Shown here: positions 1 to 5,748 of the stretch, piece by piece
Layout: every line of letters begins with the position of its first letter
How positions within the stretch are numbered: position 1 is the first letter of the stretch
Assembly (NCBI GenBank): GCA_035540935.1
Contig: DATLFS010000106.1
Coordinates: 1-14,194, forward strand
Length of the DNA: 14,194 bases
Direction: 5' to 3'
DNA from: DATLFS01 sp035540935
Lineage (GTDB): Bacteria > Actinomycetota > CADDZG01 > WHSQ01
The notes under the pieces: generated by a model
What the model was told of the DNA's origin: nothing
Database searches by the model: none
What the model saw: only the letters and a program-made list of their open reading frames with translations
Made by a program: the position numbers and the translations under genes

Positions 1-116
1 TCTCCGTAGAGGGCGAGGCACTCCCGCGCGAACGAAGCCTCCATGCGCTCGGGCTCGAGCGATGCGTTGCACCGCCGCGACAGCGAGATCGCCTGCTTCA
101 GAAGCCCGACGTCCAT
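1..116 (-). CDS. Unrecognised protein, N-terminal fragment cut by window edge
   Basis: An open frame runs leftward off the window from an ATG at 116-114 and gives 38 complete residues beginning MDVGLLKQAISLSRRCN. It contains no stop, lies in the same direction as upp and starts 37 nt after the upp stop, so the two could share a transcript. Only a weak G-rich stretch precedes the ATG. The fragment is mostly helical in character and too short for me to assign a family. The gene is partial because the window ends, not because it is visibly broken. Whether it is a real gene rests on its position, its ATG and its unbroken frame only. Confidence 0.5.
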   Translation of the reverse strand, partial: MDVGLLKQAISLSRRCNASLEPERMEASFARECLALYG

Positions 117-153
117 GACCCCATCTTGACGAAGGGGTGTGACAAGAACGGGC

Positions 154-777
154 TCAGGGCTGCGTGCCGAAGAGGCGGTCGCCCATGTCGCCCAGGCCCG
201 GAAGGATGTAGGCCTTGTCGTTCAGCTCCCGGTCGACCGATGCGGTGACGATGTCTACGTCCGGATGGGCGGCTTCGAGGGCGCGGATCCCCTCGGGCGC
301 GGACACGATCGACACCATCCGGATGAGTCCCGCGCCGGCGTGCTTGATGTTGTCGAGCGCGGCCCGCGCGGAGCCGCCGGTCGCGAGCATCGGGTCGAGG
401 ACGAACGTGACGGCGTCGTTGATACGCGGCAGCTTGGCGTAGTAGGCGCTCGGCTGGAAGGTCGCTTCGTCGCGCTCCAGCCCCAGGTATCCGACCCTCA
501 CGTCCGGGAAGAGGTCGACGACGGCGTCCAGCATCCCGAGGCCGGCGCGCAGGATGGGCACGGCGACGATCGGCTCCGACAGGACTCGCCCCTGCGCTTC
601 CTCGAGAGGCGTGTCGACGGCAGAGGGGCGGCTGGGGAGATCACGAGTCGCCTCGAGGATCAAGCAGGTGGTGAGTCTCTTGGTCAACGCGCGGAACAGC
701 GAGGGCGGCGTGCGCCGATCCCGCAGCGAGAGCAGTAGGTGTTGCGCCAGCGGATGATCGACGACGGTGACGCTCAT
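154..777 (-). CDS. upp: Uracil phosphoribosyltransferase
   Basis: This cytosolic salvage enzyme converts uracil and PRPP to UMP and pyrophosphate. The 207-residue length is normal for the family. Visible signatures are the PRPP-binding loop DPMLATGGS (residues 128-136), the earlier VPILRAGLGM segment (73-82), and the C-terminal uracil-pocket motif YILPGLGDMGDRLFGT (190-205). The ATG at 777-775 fits the family N-terminus. No Shine-Dalgarno precedes it; a TATCCT box ends 8 nt before the ATG, so a leaderless mRNA is possible. It is divergent from the BKACE gene across a 63-nt gap. The reading frame is intact and the assignment is secure. Confidence 0.97.
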   Translation of the reverse strand: MSVTVVDHPLAQHLLLSLRDRRTPPSLFRALTKRLTTCLILEATRDLPSRPSAVDTPLEEAQGRVLSEPIVAVPILRAGLGMLDAVVDLFPDVRVGYLGLERDEATFQPSAYYAKLPRINDAVTFVLDPMLATGGSARAALDNIKHAGAGLIRMVSIVSAPEGIRALEAAHPDVDIVTASVDRELNDKAYILPGLGDMGDRLFGTQP

Positions 778-785
778 CGTCCGGC

Positions 786-791
786 AGGATA
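786..791 (-). promoter_or_regulatory. Candidate -10 box of upp (TATCCT, leaderless type)
   Basis: On the minus strand TATCCT (TAnnnT) lies 8 nt before the upp ATG. That would put transcription start at or next to the A of ATG. No convincing -35 is visible 17 nt further upstream. The call rests on position and on the lack of a Shine-Dalgarno sequence. Confidence 0.4.
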
Positions 792-824
792 ACCCTCACC
801 CGGCGCGCCGCTCATGGGGTGCAG

Positions 825-841
825 TAGGTTCTGGCGCCAGA
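825..841 (+). promoter_or_regulatory. Candidate -10 box and 12-bp palindrome at the BKACE start
   Basis: TAGGTT (825-830, TAnnnT) lies 10 nt before the preferred ATG at 841. Immediately after it, 830-841 is the perfect palindrome TCTGGCGCCAGA, whose last base is the A of the start codon. A dyad sitting on the likely transcription start is a plausible repressor site. No -35 consensus is seen. The spacing is slightly long for a strictly leaderless start. Confidence 0.35.
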
Positions 842-1740
842 TGGATGCCTGTGTCATCACCTGCGCTCTTTCGGGGGTCGCGGCGAACCGTTCACAGTGT
901 CCGGCGATCCCGTACACGCCGGAAGAGTACGCAGCCGAAGCGCGGCGCGCCTATGAAGCCGGCGCTTCGGTGGTCCACATCCACGCGCGTTATCCCGACG
1001 GGCAGCCGTCGTTCCGCATCGAGGAATACCGCGCCATCACGCAAGCGATCGTCGCGGCCGTCCCCGACATCATCATCAACTTCTCGACCGGCGCGATAGG
1101 GGTGTCGTTCGAAGAGCGCGTGCACCACATCACCGCGCTCAAGCCGGAGCTGGGCGCGCTGAACATGGGCTCGATGAACTACGCCAAGTATTCGGCGAAG
1201 CGCAGAGCGATGGTCTTCGACCTCGTGTTCGCCAACCCGTTCGGCGAGATCATCCGTTTCCTCGAGCGGATGAACGACTCAGGCGTGAAGCCGGAGTGTG
1301 AGTGCTTCGACACGGGTCACGTCGCTAGCCTCGAGCCGCTGATCGACATGGGGCTTCTCCGCCTGCCGGTGCAGGTGTCGTTGATCCTGGGAGTCCTCGG
1401 CGGCGCGCCGCCCGACGCCCGCACGCTCGCCCACATGGCGTCGCTGGTGCCCGAGCCGAGCACCTGGGAGGTCATCGGCATCTCGCGACGGCAGTGGGAG
1501 CTGGTAGCGGCCGCCGCGGCGCTCGGCGGCAACGTGCGTGTCGGACTCGAGGACAACTTCTACCTGCCTTCGGGAGAGATGGCGTCGTCGAACGGCGATC
1601 TTGTCGAGGCGGCGGCCGCGACCGTTCGCCTTACGGGCCGCCGCGTGGCGACCGCCGCTGAGGCGCGCCGCATCCTCGCCCTCGCCGATCCGCCCGATCG
1701 CACCGCGTTGGAGGCATCCGAGCGAGGGGAGGCGCCGTGA
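841..1740 (+). CDS. BKACE family beta-keto acid cleavage enzyme (DUF849, Kce-like)
   Basis: BKACE enzymes are zinc-dependent TIM-barrel enzymes that condense a beta-keto acid with acetyl-CoA to give acetoacetate and a new acyl-CoA. The type member, Kce, acts in lysine fermentation. I prefer the ATG at 841 (299 aa) over the in-frame ATG at 814, because it gives the family-like N-terminus MDACVITCALSG and puts the metal motif HIH at H46 and H48, the numbers I recall for Kce. NFSTG (80-84, including S82) and VRVGLEDN (232-239, with R233, E237, D238) match the remaining Kce catalytic and zinc residues. The position equivalent to Kce Glu14, which I recall binding the substrate amino group, is Ala here, so a non-amino keto acid is more likely. 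The stop overlaps the next gene in GTGA. No Shine-Dalgarno is seen. Confidence 0.92.
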   Translation: MDACVITCALSGVAANRSQCPAIPYTPEEYAAEARRAYEAGASVVHIHARYPDGQPSFRIEEYRAITQAIVAAVPDIIINFSTGAIGVSFEERVHHITALKPELGALNMGSMNYAKYSAKRRAMVFDLVFANPFGEIIRFLERMNDSGVKPECECFDTGHVASLEPLIDMGLLRLPVQVSLILGVLGGAPPDARTLAHMASLVPEPSTWEVIGISRRQWELVAAAAALGGNVRVGLEDNFYLPSGEMASSNGDLVEAAAATVRLTGRRVATAAEARRILALADPPDRTALEASERGEAP

Positions 1741-1952
1741 GCGAAGAGGTCGTGGCCGAGATGGTCGCCAACGTGTGGAAGGTCGTGGTCTCGGAGGGCG
1801 ACGAGGTCGACGAGGGCGACACCTTGGTGATCCTCGAGTCGATGAAGATGGAGATCCCCGTGGAGGCCACGGCCGCGGGGCGCGTGAGCCAGATCGCGGT
1901 CACCGAAGGCGCCACGGTGCAAGAGGGCGACGTCATCGCGGTCATCGACTAG
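1737..1952 (+). CDS. Free-standing biotin/lipoyl-attachment protein (TB7.3-like)
   Basis: This 71-residue protein is a single biotinyl domain. The attachment motif ESMKME (residues 34-39) marks Lys37 as the biotinylated lysine, followed by the second half-barrel ending in GDVIAVID. Length and sequence style match the mycobacterial biotinylated protein TB7.3 (Rv3221c), whose carboxylase partner, if any, is not established. The GTG start at 1737 shares GTGA with the BKACE stop, and GGAGG at 1728-1732 lies 4 nt upstream. The downstream crotonase starts 1 nt after its stop. No biotin carboxylase or carboxyltransferase is in the window, so it either serves enzymes encoded elsewhere or has a non-carboxylase role. 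Methionines flank the lysine, which favours biotin over lipoate. Confidence 0.93.
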   Translation: MSEEVVAEMVANVWKVVVSEGDEVDEGDTLVILESMKMEIPVEATAAGRVSQIAVTEGATVQEGDVIAVID

Positions 1953-1953
1953 C

Positions 1954-2721
1954 GTGATCGACCTGGAGCACGACGGGCGTGTCGCCGTCATCACGCTCAA
2001 CCGCCCTGAGCAACGGAACGCGCTGTCGGCCGCGATGTGCGACGCGCTCGCCGCGGCGCTCGATGAAACGGGCGAAGCCCGCGCGATCCTCTTGCGCGGC
2101 GCGGGTGGCGTGTTCTGCTCGGGCGCCGACTTCGCCGCGGTCTCCGGGCCGGGAGGGATCGACTTCCTCCCCTCGTTCGAAGGGATGCTCGCGAAGCTGG
2201 CCGCGCATCGCCTTCCGACGGTGGCTGCGATACACGGCGCGGCCCTCGGCGGCGGGCTCCAGCTCGCGACCGCCTGCGACTTCCGCGTCTGCGCCTCCGA
2301 CGCGACCCTCGGCATCCCGTCGAGCCGCTTGGGGATCGTCGTGAACTACGACAACGTCCGGCGGCTGGTGCTCCTCGCGGGTGTCGCGCGCGCGAAGGAG
2401 ATCCTCATGGCGGCGCGAACGTTCACCGCGTCGGAGGCGAAAGAGGCGGGACTGGTGACCGAGTTGGCCGCGCCGGAAGATGTGCAGACGGCGGCCGCGG
2501 CTTTCGCCGCGCAGCTCGCAGGGCTCGCGCCGCTCGGCGTGCAGGGCTCGAAGCAGATCGTGGACGCAGTGGCGGCGCACATGAGCGATGTGCGGTCGAG
2601 CGCGCCGGAGACGGTCGCGGAGCTGGATCGGCTGGTCGAAGACGCCTACCGCAGCCGCGACCTGCAGGAGGGGCTGGCGGCGATGAAGGAGCGGCGTCCG
2701 CCGGAGTTCGAGGGACGCTGA
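1954..2721 (+). CDS. Crotonase-superfamily protein lacking enoyl-CoA hydratase glutamates
   Basis: This 255-residue protein has the crotonase/enoyl-CoA hydratase fold. CSGADF (residues 55-60) and HGAALGGGLQL (94-104) supply the CoA and oxyanion-hole segments, followed by the ACDFRV strand. The two catalytic acids of classical hydratase (E144 and E164 in rat) align with Gln103 and Ser123, exactly 20 residues apart, so ordinary hydratase chemistry is unlikely. Isomerase, decarboxylase, thioesterase or CoA-binding roles are open. The segment around LGIPSSRLGIVVNYDN loosely recalls methylmalonyl-CoA decarboxylase (YgfG), but that is a weak resemblance from memory. It starts with GTG after TAG and one base, with no Shine-Dalgarno, so translation probably depends on the biotinyl gene. 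It ends back-to-back with ferrochelatase. Confidence 0.9.
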   Translation: MIDLEHDGRVAVITLNRPEQRNALSAAMCDALAAALDETGEARAILLRGAGGVFCSGADFAAVSGPGGIDFLPSFEGMLAKLAAHRLPTVAAIHGAALGGGLQLATACDFRVCASDATLGIPSSRLGIVVNYDNVRRLVLLAGVARAKEILMAARTFTASEAKEAGLVTELAAPEDVQTAAAAFAAQLAGLAPLGVQGSKQIVDAVAAHMSDVRSSAPETVAELDRLVEDAYRSRDLQEGLAAMKERRPPEFEGR

Positions 2722-3777
2722 TCAGGCGGGGCCCCGCTGCGGCGCGGGGCAGCAGTCGGCTGCGCAGATGTCGTGCATCGCGCCCCAGTCGCCGAGGAAC
2801 GCCCGCTGCGGGTTCGGCGTCATGCGCTCCACGAGCAGGTCCCTGATCATCCGCACGTAGCGTGGATGCGCACCCACCGTTTCGGCGCGCACCATGTTCA
2901 CGCCGCACTCGGCTGCGGTGCGGGCCGCCTCGACGTCGAGGTCGAACTTCACCTCGAGGTGGTCGCTGACGAAGCCGATCGGCACGACGACCACGTCGGT
3001 CACACCTTCGGCGGCGAGCTTCTCGATGTGCTCGCCGACGTCGGGCTCGAGCCACGGCACCTCCGGCGGGCCGCTGCGGGACTGCCACGCCACGTCCCAA
3101 GCGAGTCCCGGCGCGCCGAGTGAGGCGGCGAGCCGGGACGCCTCTTCCATCTGCTGGACGTAGGACGAGGTCTCGGCCATCGCCACCGGGATGCTGTGCG
3201 CGGTGAAGAGCAGGCGCACTTCGCCGCGGCGCGGCGCAGGCACGGCCTCGAGCGCGGCCGCGACCTTCTCCGCCTGCGGCTCGATGAAGCCGGCGTGGTT
3301 GAAGAACTGGCGCAGCTTGTCGATCTTCGGCGCGCCGTGACCGGCGGCCTCCTGCGCGCGGGCGATGTCCTCGCGGTACTGGCGGCATCCGGAGTAGGAG
3401 GACCAGGCGCTGGTTACGAACGCGGCGGCGCGCCGTACTCCGTCGGCTTTCATCTGCGCGACCACGTCCTCGACCAGCGGGGGAGCGTTGCGGTTGCCCC
3501 AGTAGACGGGTATCTCCGGCCCCGAGCGAGCCAGCTCCGCGCGCAGGGCGTCGACCACGGCGCGGTTCTGCGCATTGATCGGGCTGACGCCGCCGAACAT
3601 GAGGTAGTGCTCGGCAACCTCTTCGAGCCGCTCGCGCGGGACGCCGCGCCCGGCGGTCACCCGCTCGAGGAACGGCATGACCTCGTCCGGGCCTTCGGGG
3701 CCCCCGAACGAGAGGTAGAGGAGCGCGTCGTAGGTCCGGCCGGCGTCGTCCGGCGCGCCGTGTGAGCGGAGGTTCAC
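2722..3777 (-). CDS. hemH: Ferrochelatase, actinobacterial (coproporphyrin type), Fe-S
   Basis: Ferrochelatase inserts ferrous iron into a porphyrin. Actinobacterial members use coproporphyrin III and are also named CpfC. The 351-residue protein shows LSFGGPEGPDEVMPFLERV (22-40) near the N-terminus, the catalytic His194 in FTAHSIP and Glu275 in GFVSDHLEVKFD. Cys131 (SGCRQYRED) and the C-terminal Cys338, Cys342 and Cys343 are placed to bind the [2Fe-2S] cluster known in this group. Translation starts at GTG 3777. AGGA lies about 7 nt upstream, but the same bases form TAGGAT 6 nt before the GTG, which fits a leaderless promoter. The stop abuts the crotonase stop. No other haem-synthesis gene is in the window. 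Confidence 0.96.
   Translation of the reverse strand: MNLRSHGAPDDAGRTYDALLYLSFGGPEGPDEVMPFLERVTAGRGVPRERLEEVAEHYLMFGGVSPINAQNRAVVDALRAELARSGPEIPVYWGNRNAPPLVEDVVAQMKADGVRRAAAFVTSAWSSYSGCRQYREDIARAQEAAGHGAPKIDKLRQFFNHAGFIEPQAEKVAAALEAVPAPRRGEVRLLFTAHSIPVAMAETSSYVQQMEEASRLAASLGAPGLAWDVAWQSRSGPPEVPWLEPDVGEHIEKLAAEGVTDVVVVPIGFVSDHLEVKFDLDVEAARTAAECGVNMVRAETVGAHPRYVRMIRDLLVERMTPNPQRAFLGDWGAMHDICAADCCPAPQRGPA
2731..2750. terminator. Candidate GC hairpin after the crotonase gene
   Basis: GCCCCGC (2731-2737) and GCGGGGC (2744-2750) form a perfect 7-bp stem around a 6-nt loop, starting 9 nt after the crotonase stop. It lies inside the 3' coding end of ferrochelatase. There is no T-run, so it is at best a weak intrinsic terminator for the plus-strand operon. 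Confidence 0.35.
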
Positions 3778-3783
3778 GCCGGC

Positions 3784-3813
3784 ATCCTACGAGCCGGGTC
3801 GGATCGCCGACCC
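3784..3813 (-). promoter_or_regulatory. Candidate ferrochelatase promoter with operator-like dyad
   Basis: On the minus strand TAGGAT (3784-3789) is 6 nt from the GTG start, the ideal leaderless spacing. A perfect 7-bp inverted repeat, GGGTCGG (3796-3802) and CCGACCC (3807-3813), separated by ATCG, covers the spacer and the expected -35 position. It could be an operator. The sequence does not resemble an iron-regulator box known to me. Confidence 0.4.
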
Positions 3814-3857
3814 CGTTCCTCATTGCTTCTCCGATCGACACGGTAGATGCTGGAAAC

Positions 3858-4310
3858 GTGGCGGAGATCGTGACGCACGAGGCGGAACGGCGGCTGATCG
3901 CCGAAATCCTGCGCGAGCTCGGCGACGTCGCCGACGGCTTCTTCGCCGATGCCCGAGCTGTCCTCTCTGACGACGAATGGGCGCTCCTGATCGAGTACGC
4001 CACGGCCTCGGCGAGGCGCGTGCTCGAGGTCGGAACGTCGCTCCACGCCGTTGCCGCCGCGCACGAGGAGACGGCGGGGCGCTACCCGGGCCGCGGCCGC
4101 ACCACTTTCGTCCGGGCGGGCCTGCGGGCGTGGCGGGATTCCTACGCTCCGATCCGCGACGTGTGGAGGATCGCGCCGGTGGCGGAGCGGGTGCCGGGCG
4201 GCGAGCGGCGCGTCCTGGCCGAGGTGGAGACGCTGGAGGAGATGGCGGCGAACCGCCTGTTCAACTCGCTCGACGAAGAGAGCCGCCGGCTGTTCGGAGC
4301 GGACGCCTAA
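3858..4310 (+). CDS. Unrecognised 150-residue protein
   Basis: I do not recognise this family. From the GTG at 3858, preceded by TGGA, the product is 150 residues, mostly helical, with no signal peptide, membrane span or metal-binding cysteine cluster. Segments include LRELGDVADGFFADARAVL, a GRGRTTFVRAGLRAWRDSY stretch rich in Arg and aromatics, and the C-terminal LFNSLDEESRRLFG. The frame is open back to an ATG at 3762, but that would overlap the ferrochelatase 5' end and add an unlikely Arg/Pro/Ser-rich leader, so I chose 3858. It is divergent from ferrochelatase across 80 nt, and its TAA overlaps the HxlR stop within a hairpin. Codon use matches the neighbours, supporting a real gene; function is unknown. 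Confidence 0.7.
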   Translation: MAEIVTHEAERRLIAEILRELGDVADGFFADARAVLSDDEWALLIEYATASARRVLEVGTSLHAVAAAHEETAGRYPGRGRTTFVRAGLRAWRDSYAPIRDVWRIAPVAERVPGGERRVLAEVETLEEMAANRLFNSLDEESRRLFGADA

Positions 4311-4318
4311 GCGTCCGC
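4299..4318. terminator. 8-bp hairpin with two opposing stop codons in its loop
   Basis: GCGGACGC (4299-4306) and GCGTCCGC (4311-4318) pair perfectly around the loop CTAA. The loop holds the TAA of the plus-strand gene (4308-4310) and, on the minus strand, the TAG of the HxlR gene (4309-4307). It could act as a bidirectional terminator or RNA 3'-end stabiliser. No T-run follows on either strand. Confidence 0.55.
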
Positions 4319-4663
4319 GCAGGCATCCTCGGGCTGCGCCCAGCGGCCCGCCCACTCGGCGACGGCCCGAATGACCGAGCTGAGGGAGTCGCCCTTGTCG
4401 GTCAGCACGTACTCGATGCGAACCGGCGTCGTCGGTGTAACGCGCCTCTCGATGATGCCCTCTGCCTCGAGCTCCTTGAGGCGCTCGGACAGCAGGCGGT
4501 CGCTCAGGCCGGGCACCTGACCGAGGATCTCGCTGAACCTCGACGCGCCGCTCAGCATGGCCCTGAGGATCGCGCCCGTCCAGCGCCTCCCGATGATCTC
4601 GATCGCACGGGTGTAGGCGGGGCAGTAGGCGGCCAGGGGGTCGATGCGGGTCGGCGCTTCCAT
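4307..4663 (-). CDS. HxlR/YodB-family winged-helix regulator
   Basis: This 118-residue DNA-binding protein has the HxlR layout: an N-terminal CPAYTRAIEIIGRRWTGAIL (14-33), the recognition-helix region GLSDRLLSERLKELEAEGII (52-71), and a wing around RIEYVLTDKG (82-91). Family members are dimeric and often repress a divergent gene. In YodB-like members an N-terminal cysteine senses quinones or oxidants, and Cys14 here matches that position; Cys115 is a possible disulfide partner. I chose the ATG at 4663 because a start at 4711 would add an unrelated leader and place the promoter inside the gene. There is no Shine-Dalgarno; TACCAT lies 7 nt before the ATG. It is divergent from the YceI gene with overlapping -35 boxes, implying joint control and autoregulation. 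Confidence 0.92.
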   Translation of the reverse strand: MEAPTRIDPLAAYCPAYTRAIEIIGRRWTGAILRAMLSGASRFSEILGQVPGLSDRLLSERLKELEAEGIIERRVTPTTPVRIEYVLTDKGDSLSSVIRAVAEWAGRWAQPEDACADA

Positions 4664-4670
4664 GCCTGTA

Positions 4671-4699
4671 ATGGTACGTCGGAATCTCACGCTTGACAA
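4671..4699 (-). promoter_or_regulatory. Promoter of the HxlR gene (TTGTCA-17-TACCAT)
   Basis: Minus-strand -35 TTGTCA (4699-4694) and -10 TACCAT (4676-4671) are separated by exactly 17 nt. The -10 ends 7 nt before the ATG, giving a leaderless or nearly leaderless mRNA. The -35 shares five bases with the -35 of the opposing YceI promoter. Confidence 0.7.
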
Positions 4700-4721
4700 G
4701 AGACAAATCATTACGTAGCCT
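4693..4721 (+). promoter_or_regulatory. Promoter of the YceI gene (TTGACA-17-TAGCCT)
   Basis: A perfect TTGACA (4693-4698), a 17-nt spacer and TAGCCT (4716-4721) make the best housekeeping-type promoter in the window. Transcription would start near 4727-4729, giving a leader of about 30 nt. The region is clearly AT-richer than its surroundings. CTTGACAAG (4692-4700) and TACGTA (4712-4717) are dyads that could be HxlR contact sites. Confidence 0.78.
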
Positions 4722-4743
4722 CTTACACAACATAAGAACAGTT

Positions 4744-4750
4744 GAGGAGG
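4744..4750 (+). promoter_or_regulatory. Strong Shine-Dalgarno fixing the YceI start
   Basis: GAGGAGG lies 8 nt before the ATG at 4759. It decides that start over the upstream open frame, which would begin inside the promoter. Confidence 0.85.
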
Positions 4751-4758
4751 AAGCAGCT

Positions 4759-5322
4759 ATGGCATGGACGATCGACACGGCGCACACCACCGTCGGCTTC
4801 GTGGCCCGGCACATGGGCCTCTCGAAGGTCCGAGGGACGTTCAACCGCTTCACCGGCGAGGTCGCCGGCGAGCCCGGTGACCCGACCGCCGCGCGCGGCC
4901 GGATCGAAGTCTTCATGGACAGCGTCGACACCGGCAACCCGGACCGGGACGCCCACCTGAAGAGCGCCGACTTCTTCGACGTCGAGCGGTTCCCGACGAT
5001 GGTCTTCGAGGCCAAGGAGGTCGTGCCGGCGGGGGACCTCTACAAGGTTCGGGGCGACCTCACGATCAAGGGGATCGCGAAGCCGGTCGAGTTCGAGTAC
5101 GAGCACGGCGGCAGCGGCACCGACCCCTACGGCAACCGCAAGGTCGGCGGCACGCTCACCGGCACCGTCAACCGTCGCGACTGGGGCCTCAACTGGAACG
5201 TCCCGCTCGACACCGGCGGCGTGCTGGTCAGCGAGAAGATCAAGATCGAGGTCGACTTCCAGCTCGCCGAGTCGCAGGAGGCGGTGGAGCAGGAGGCGCA
5301 GGTCGAGGCCGAGATCTCCTAG
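4759..5322 (+). CDS. YceI-family lipocalin-like protein
   Basis: YceI proteins form a beta-barrel that binds long polyisoprenoid or similar amphiphilic ligands; their physiological role is mostly unresolved. The 187-residue product opens with WTIDTAHTTVGFVARHMGLS (3-22), has the central SADFFDVERFPTMVFEAKEV stretch (70-89), then LTIKGIAKPVEFEYEHGG, and ends in the family's DRRDWGLNWN-like NRRDWGLNWN and the SEKIKIEVDFQL strand. There is no signal peptide, so it is probably cytoplasmic, unlike periplasmic E. coli YceI. An acidic tail (about 18 residues) follows the domain. Promoter and Shine-Dalgarno are strong, so it may be highly expressed when the divergent HxlR regulator releases. It converges on the DUF2203 gene. 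Confidence 0.95.
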   Translation: MAWTIDTAHTTVGFVARHMGLSKVRGTFNRFTGEVAGEPGDPTAARGRIEVFMDSVDTGNPDRDAHLKSADFFDVERFPTMVFEAKEVVPAGDLYKVRGDLTIKGIAKPVEFEYEHGGSGTDPYGNRKVGGTLTGTVNRRDWGLNWNVPLDTGGVLVSEKIKIEVDFQLAESQEAVEQEAQVEAEIS

Positions 5323-5334
5323 AGGGCCGTGGCG

Positions 5335-5360
5335 GGGCCGGTCCGGATGCGGGCCGGCCC
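5335..5360. terminator. GC hairpin between YceI and DUF2203 genes
   Basis: GGGCCGG (5335-5341) and CCGGCCC (5354-5360) form a perfect 7-bp stem with a 12-nt loop in the 47-nt gap between two converging genes. One G-T pair can extend it. It lacks a T-run but is the only structure in the gap and could terminate both transcripts. Confidence 0.55.
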
Positions 5361-5369
5361 TCGGCGCGC

Positions 5370-5747
5370 CTAGAGCTCGCTGATCGGCCGCCTTCCGGCG
5401 AATCCCTCGTCGGCCGGATGCCACCATTCCACCTCCGGCTCGCCCAGCCGCCAGCACAGCAGGATCTCCTCGCCCTCCCGCTCGGCGGGGAAGTCGACGA
5501 GGCCGCTCTCGAGGTCGCGGAGCGTCACCTCCCACTCCTCGAGGCGCTCGAGGAGCTCTTGCACCCGCGCAAGGAGAGCGTTCTCTCGGCCGCCGCCGGT
5601 CGCGTGGCCGTTCCCCGAAGCGGTTTCGGCCACGTCCTCCTTCGCCTGCTGCGCGGCCTCGAACTTCTCGCGCAGCTCGACGAGCGTCGGCGCGAGGTAG
5701 GGGAGGAGGGCGTTGGCTTCCGCAACGGTGTAGCGCTTGCTCGCCAC
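5370..5747 (-). CDS. DUF2203 family protein
   Basis: This 125-residue protein matches DUF2203: the N-terminal YTVAEANALLPYLAPTLVEL (6-25), a helical middle with a Gly-rich insert, and the C-terminal signature DLESGLVDFPAEREGEEILL followed by CWRLGEPEVEWWH and GFAGRRPI. The family is common in Actinobacteria and Firmicutes and has no established function. The GTG at 5747 sits 1 nt after the phosphoesterase stop, with no good Shine-Dalgarno of its own, so it is probably translated by reinitiation within a two-gene operon. It is cytoplasmic, with a likely coiled-coil segment over roughly residues 15-40 and 58-80. Confidence 0.9.
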   Translation of the reverse strand: MASKRYTVAEANALLPYLAPTLVELREKFEAAQQAKEDVAETASGNGHATGGGRENALLARVQELLERLEEWEVTLRDLESGLVDFPAEREGEEILLCWRLGEPEVEWWHPADEGFAGRRPISEL

Positions 5748-5748
5748 G

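Noticed and set aside
814..840. Upstream ATG extending the BKACE protein by nine residues
   Set aside because: The added residues do not look like the family N-terminus, and the -10-like box would fall inside the gene.
3762..3857. Upstream start for the 150-residue unknown gene
   Set aside because: It would overlap the divergent ferrochelatase start and its promoter and add an unlikely leader.
2423..4003. A 526-codon minus-strand open frame across ferrochelatase
   Set aside because: Low-complexity Arg/Ala/Pro composition; ferrochelatase in another frame explains the sequence.
4664..4711. Upstream start for the HxlR gene
   Set aside because: It runs through the promoter and the -35 box and adds residues not seen in the family.
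4693..4758. Upstream start for the YceI gene
   Set aside because: It begins at the -35 box; the strong Shine-Dalgarno fixes the ATG at 4759.
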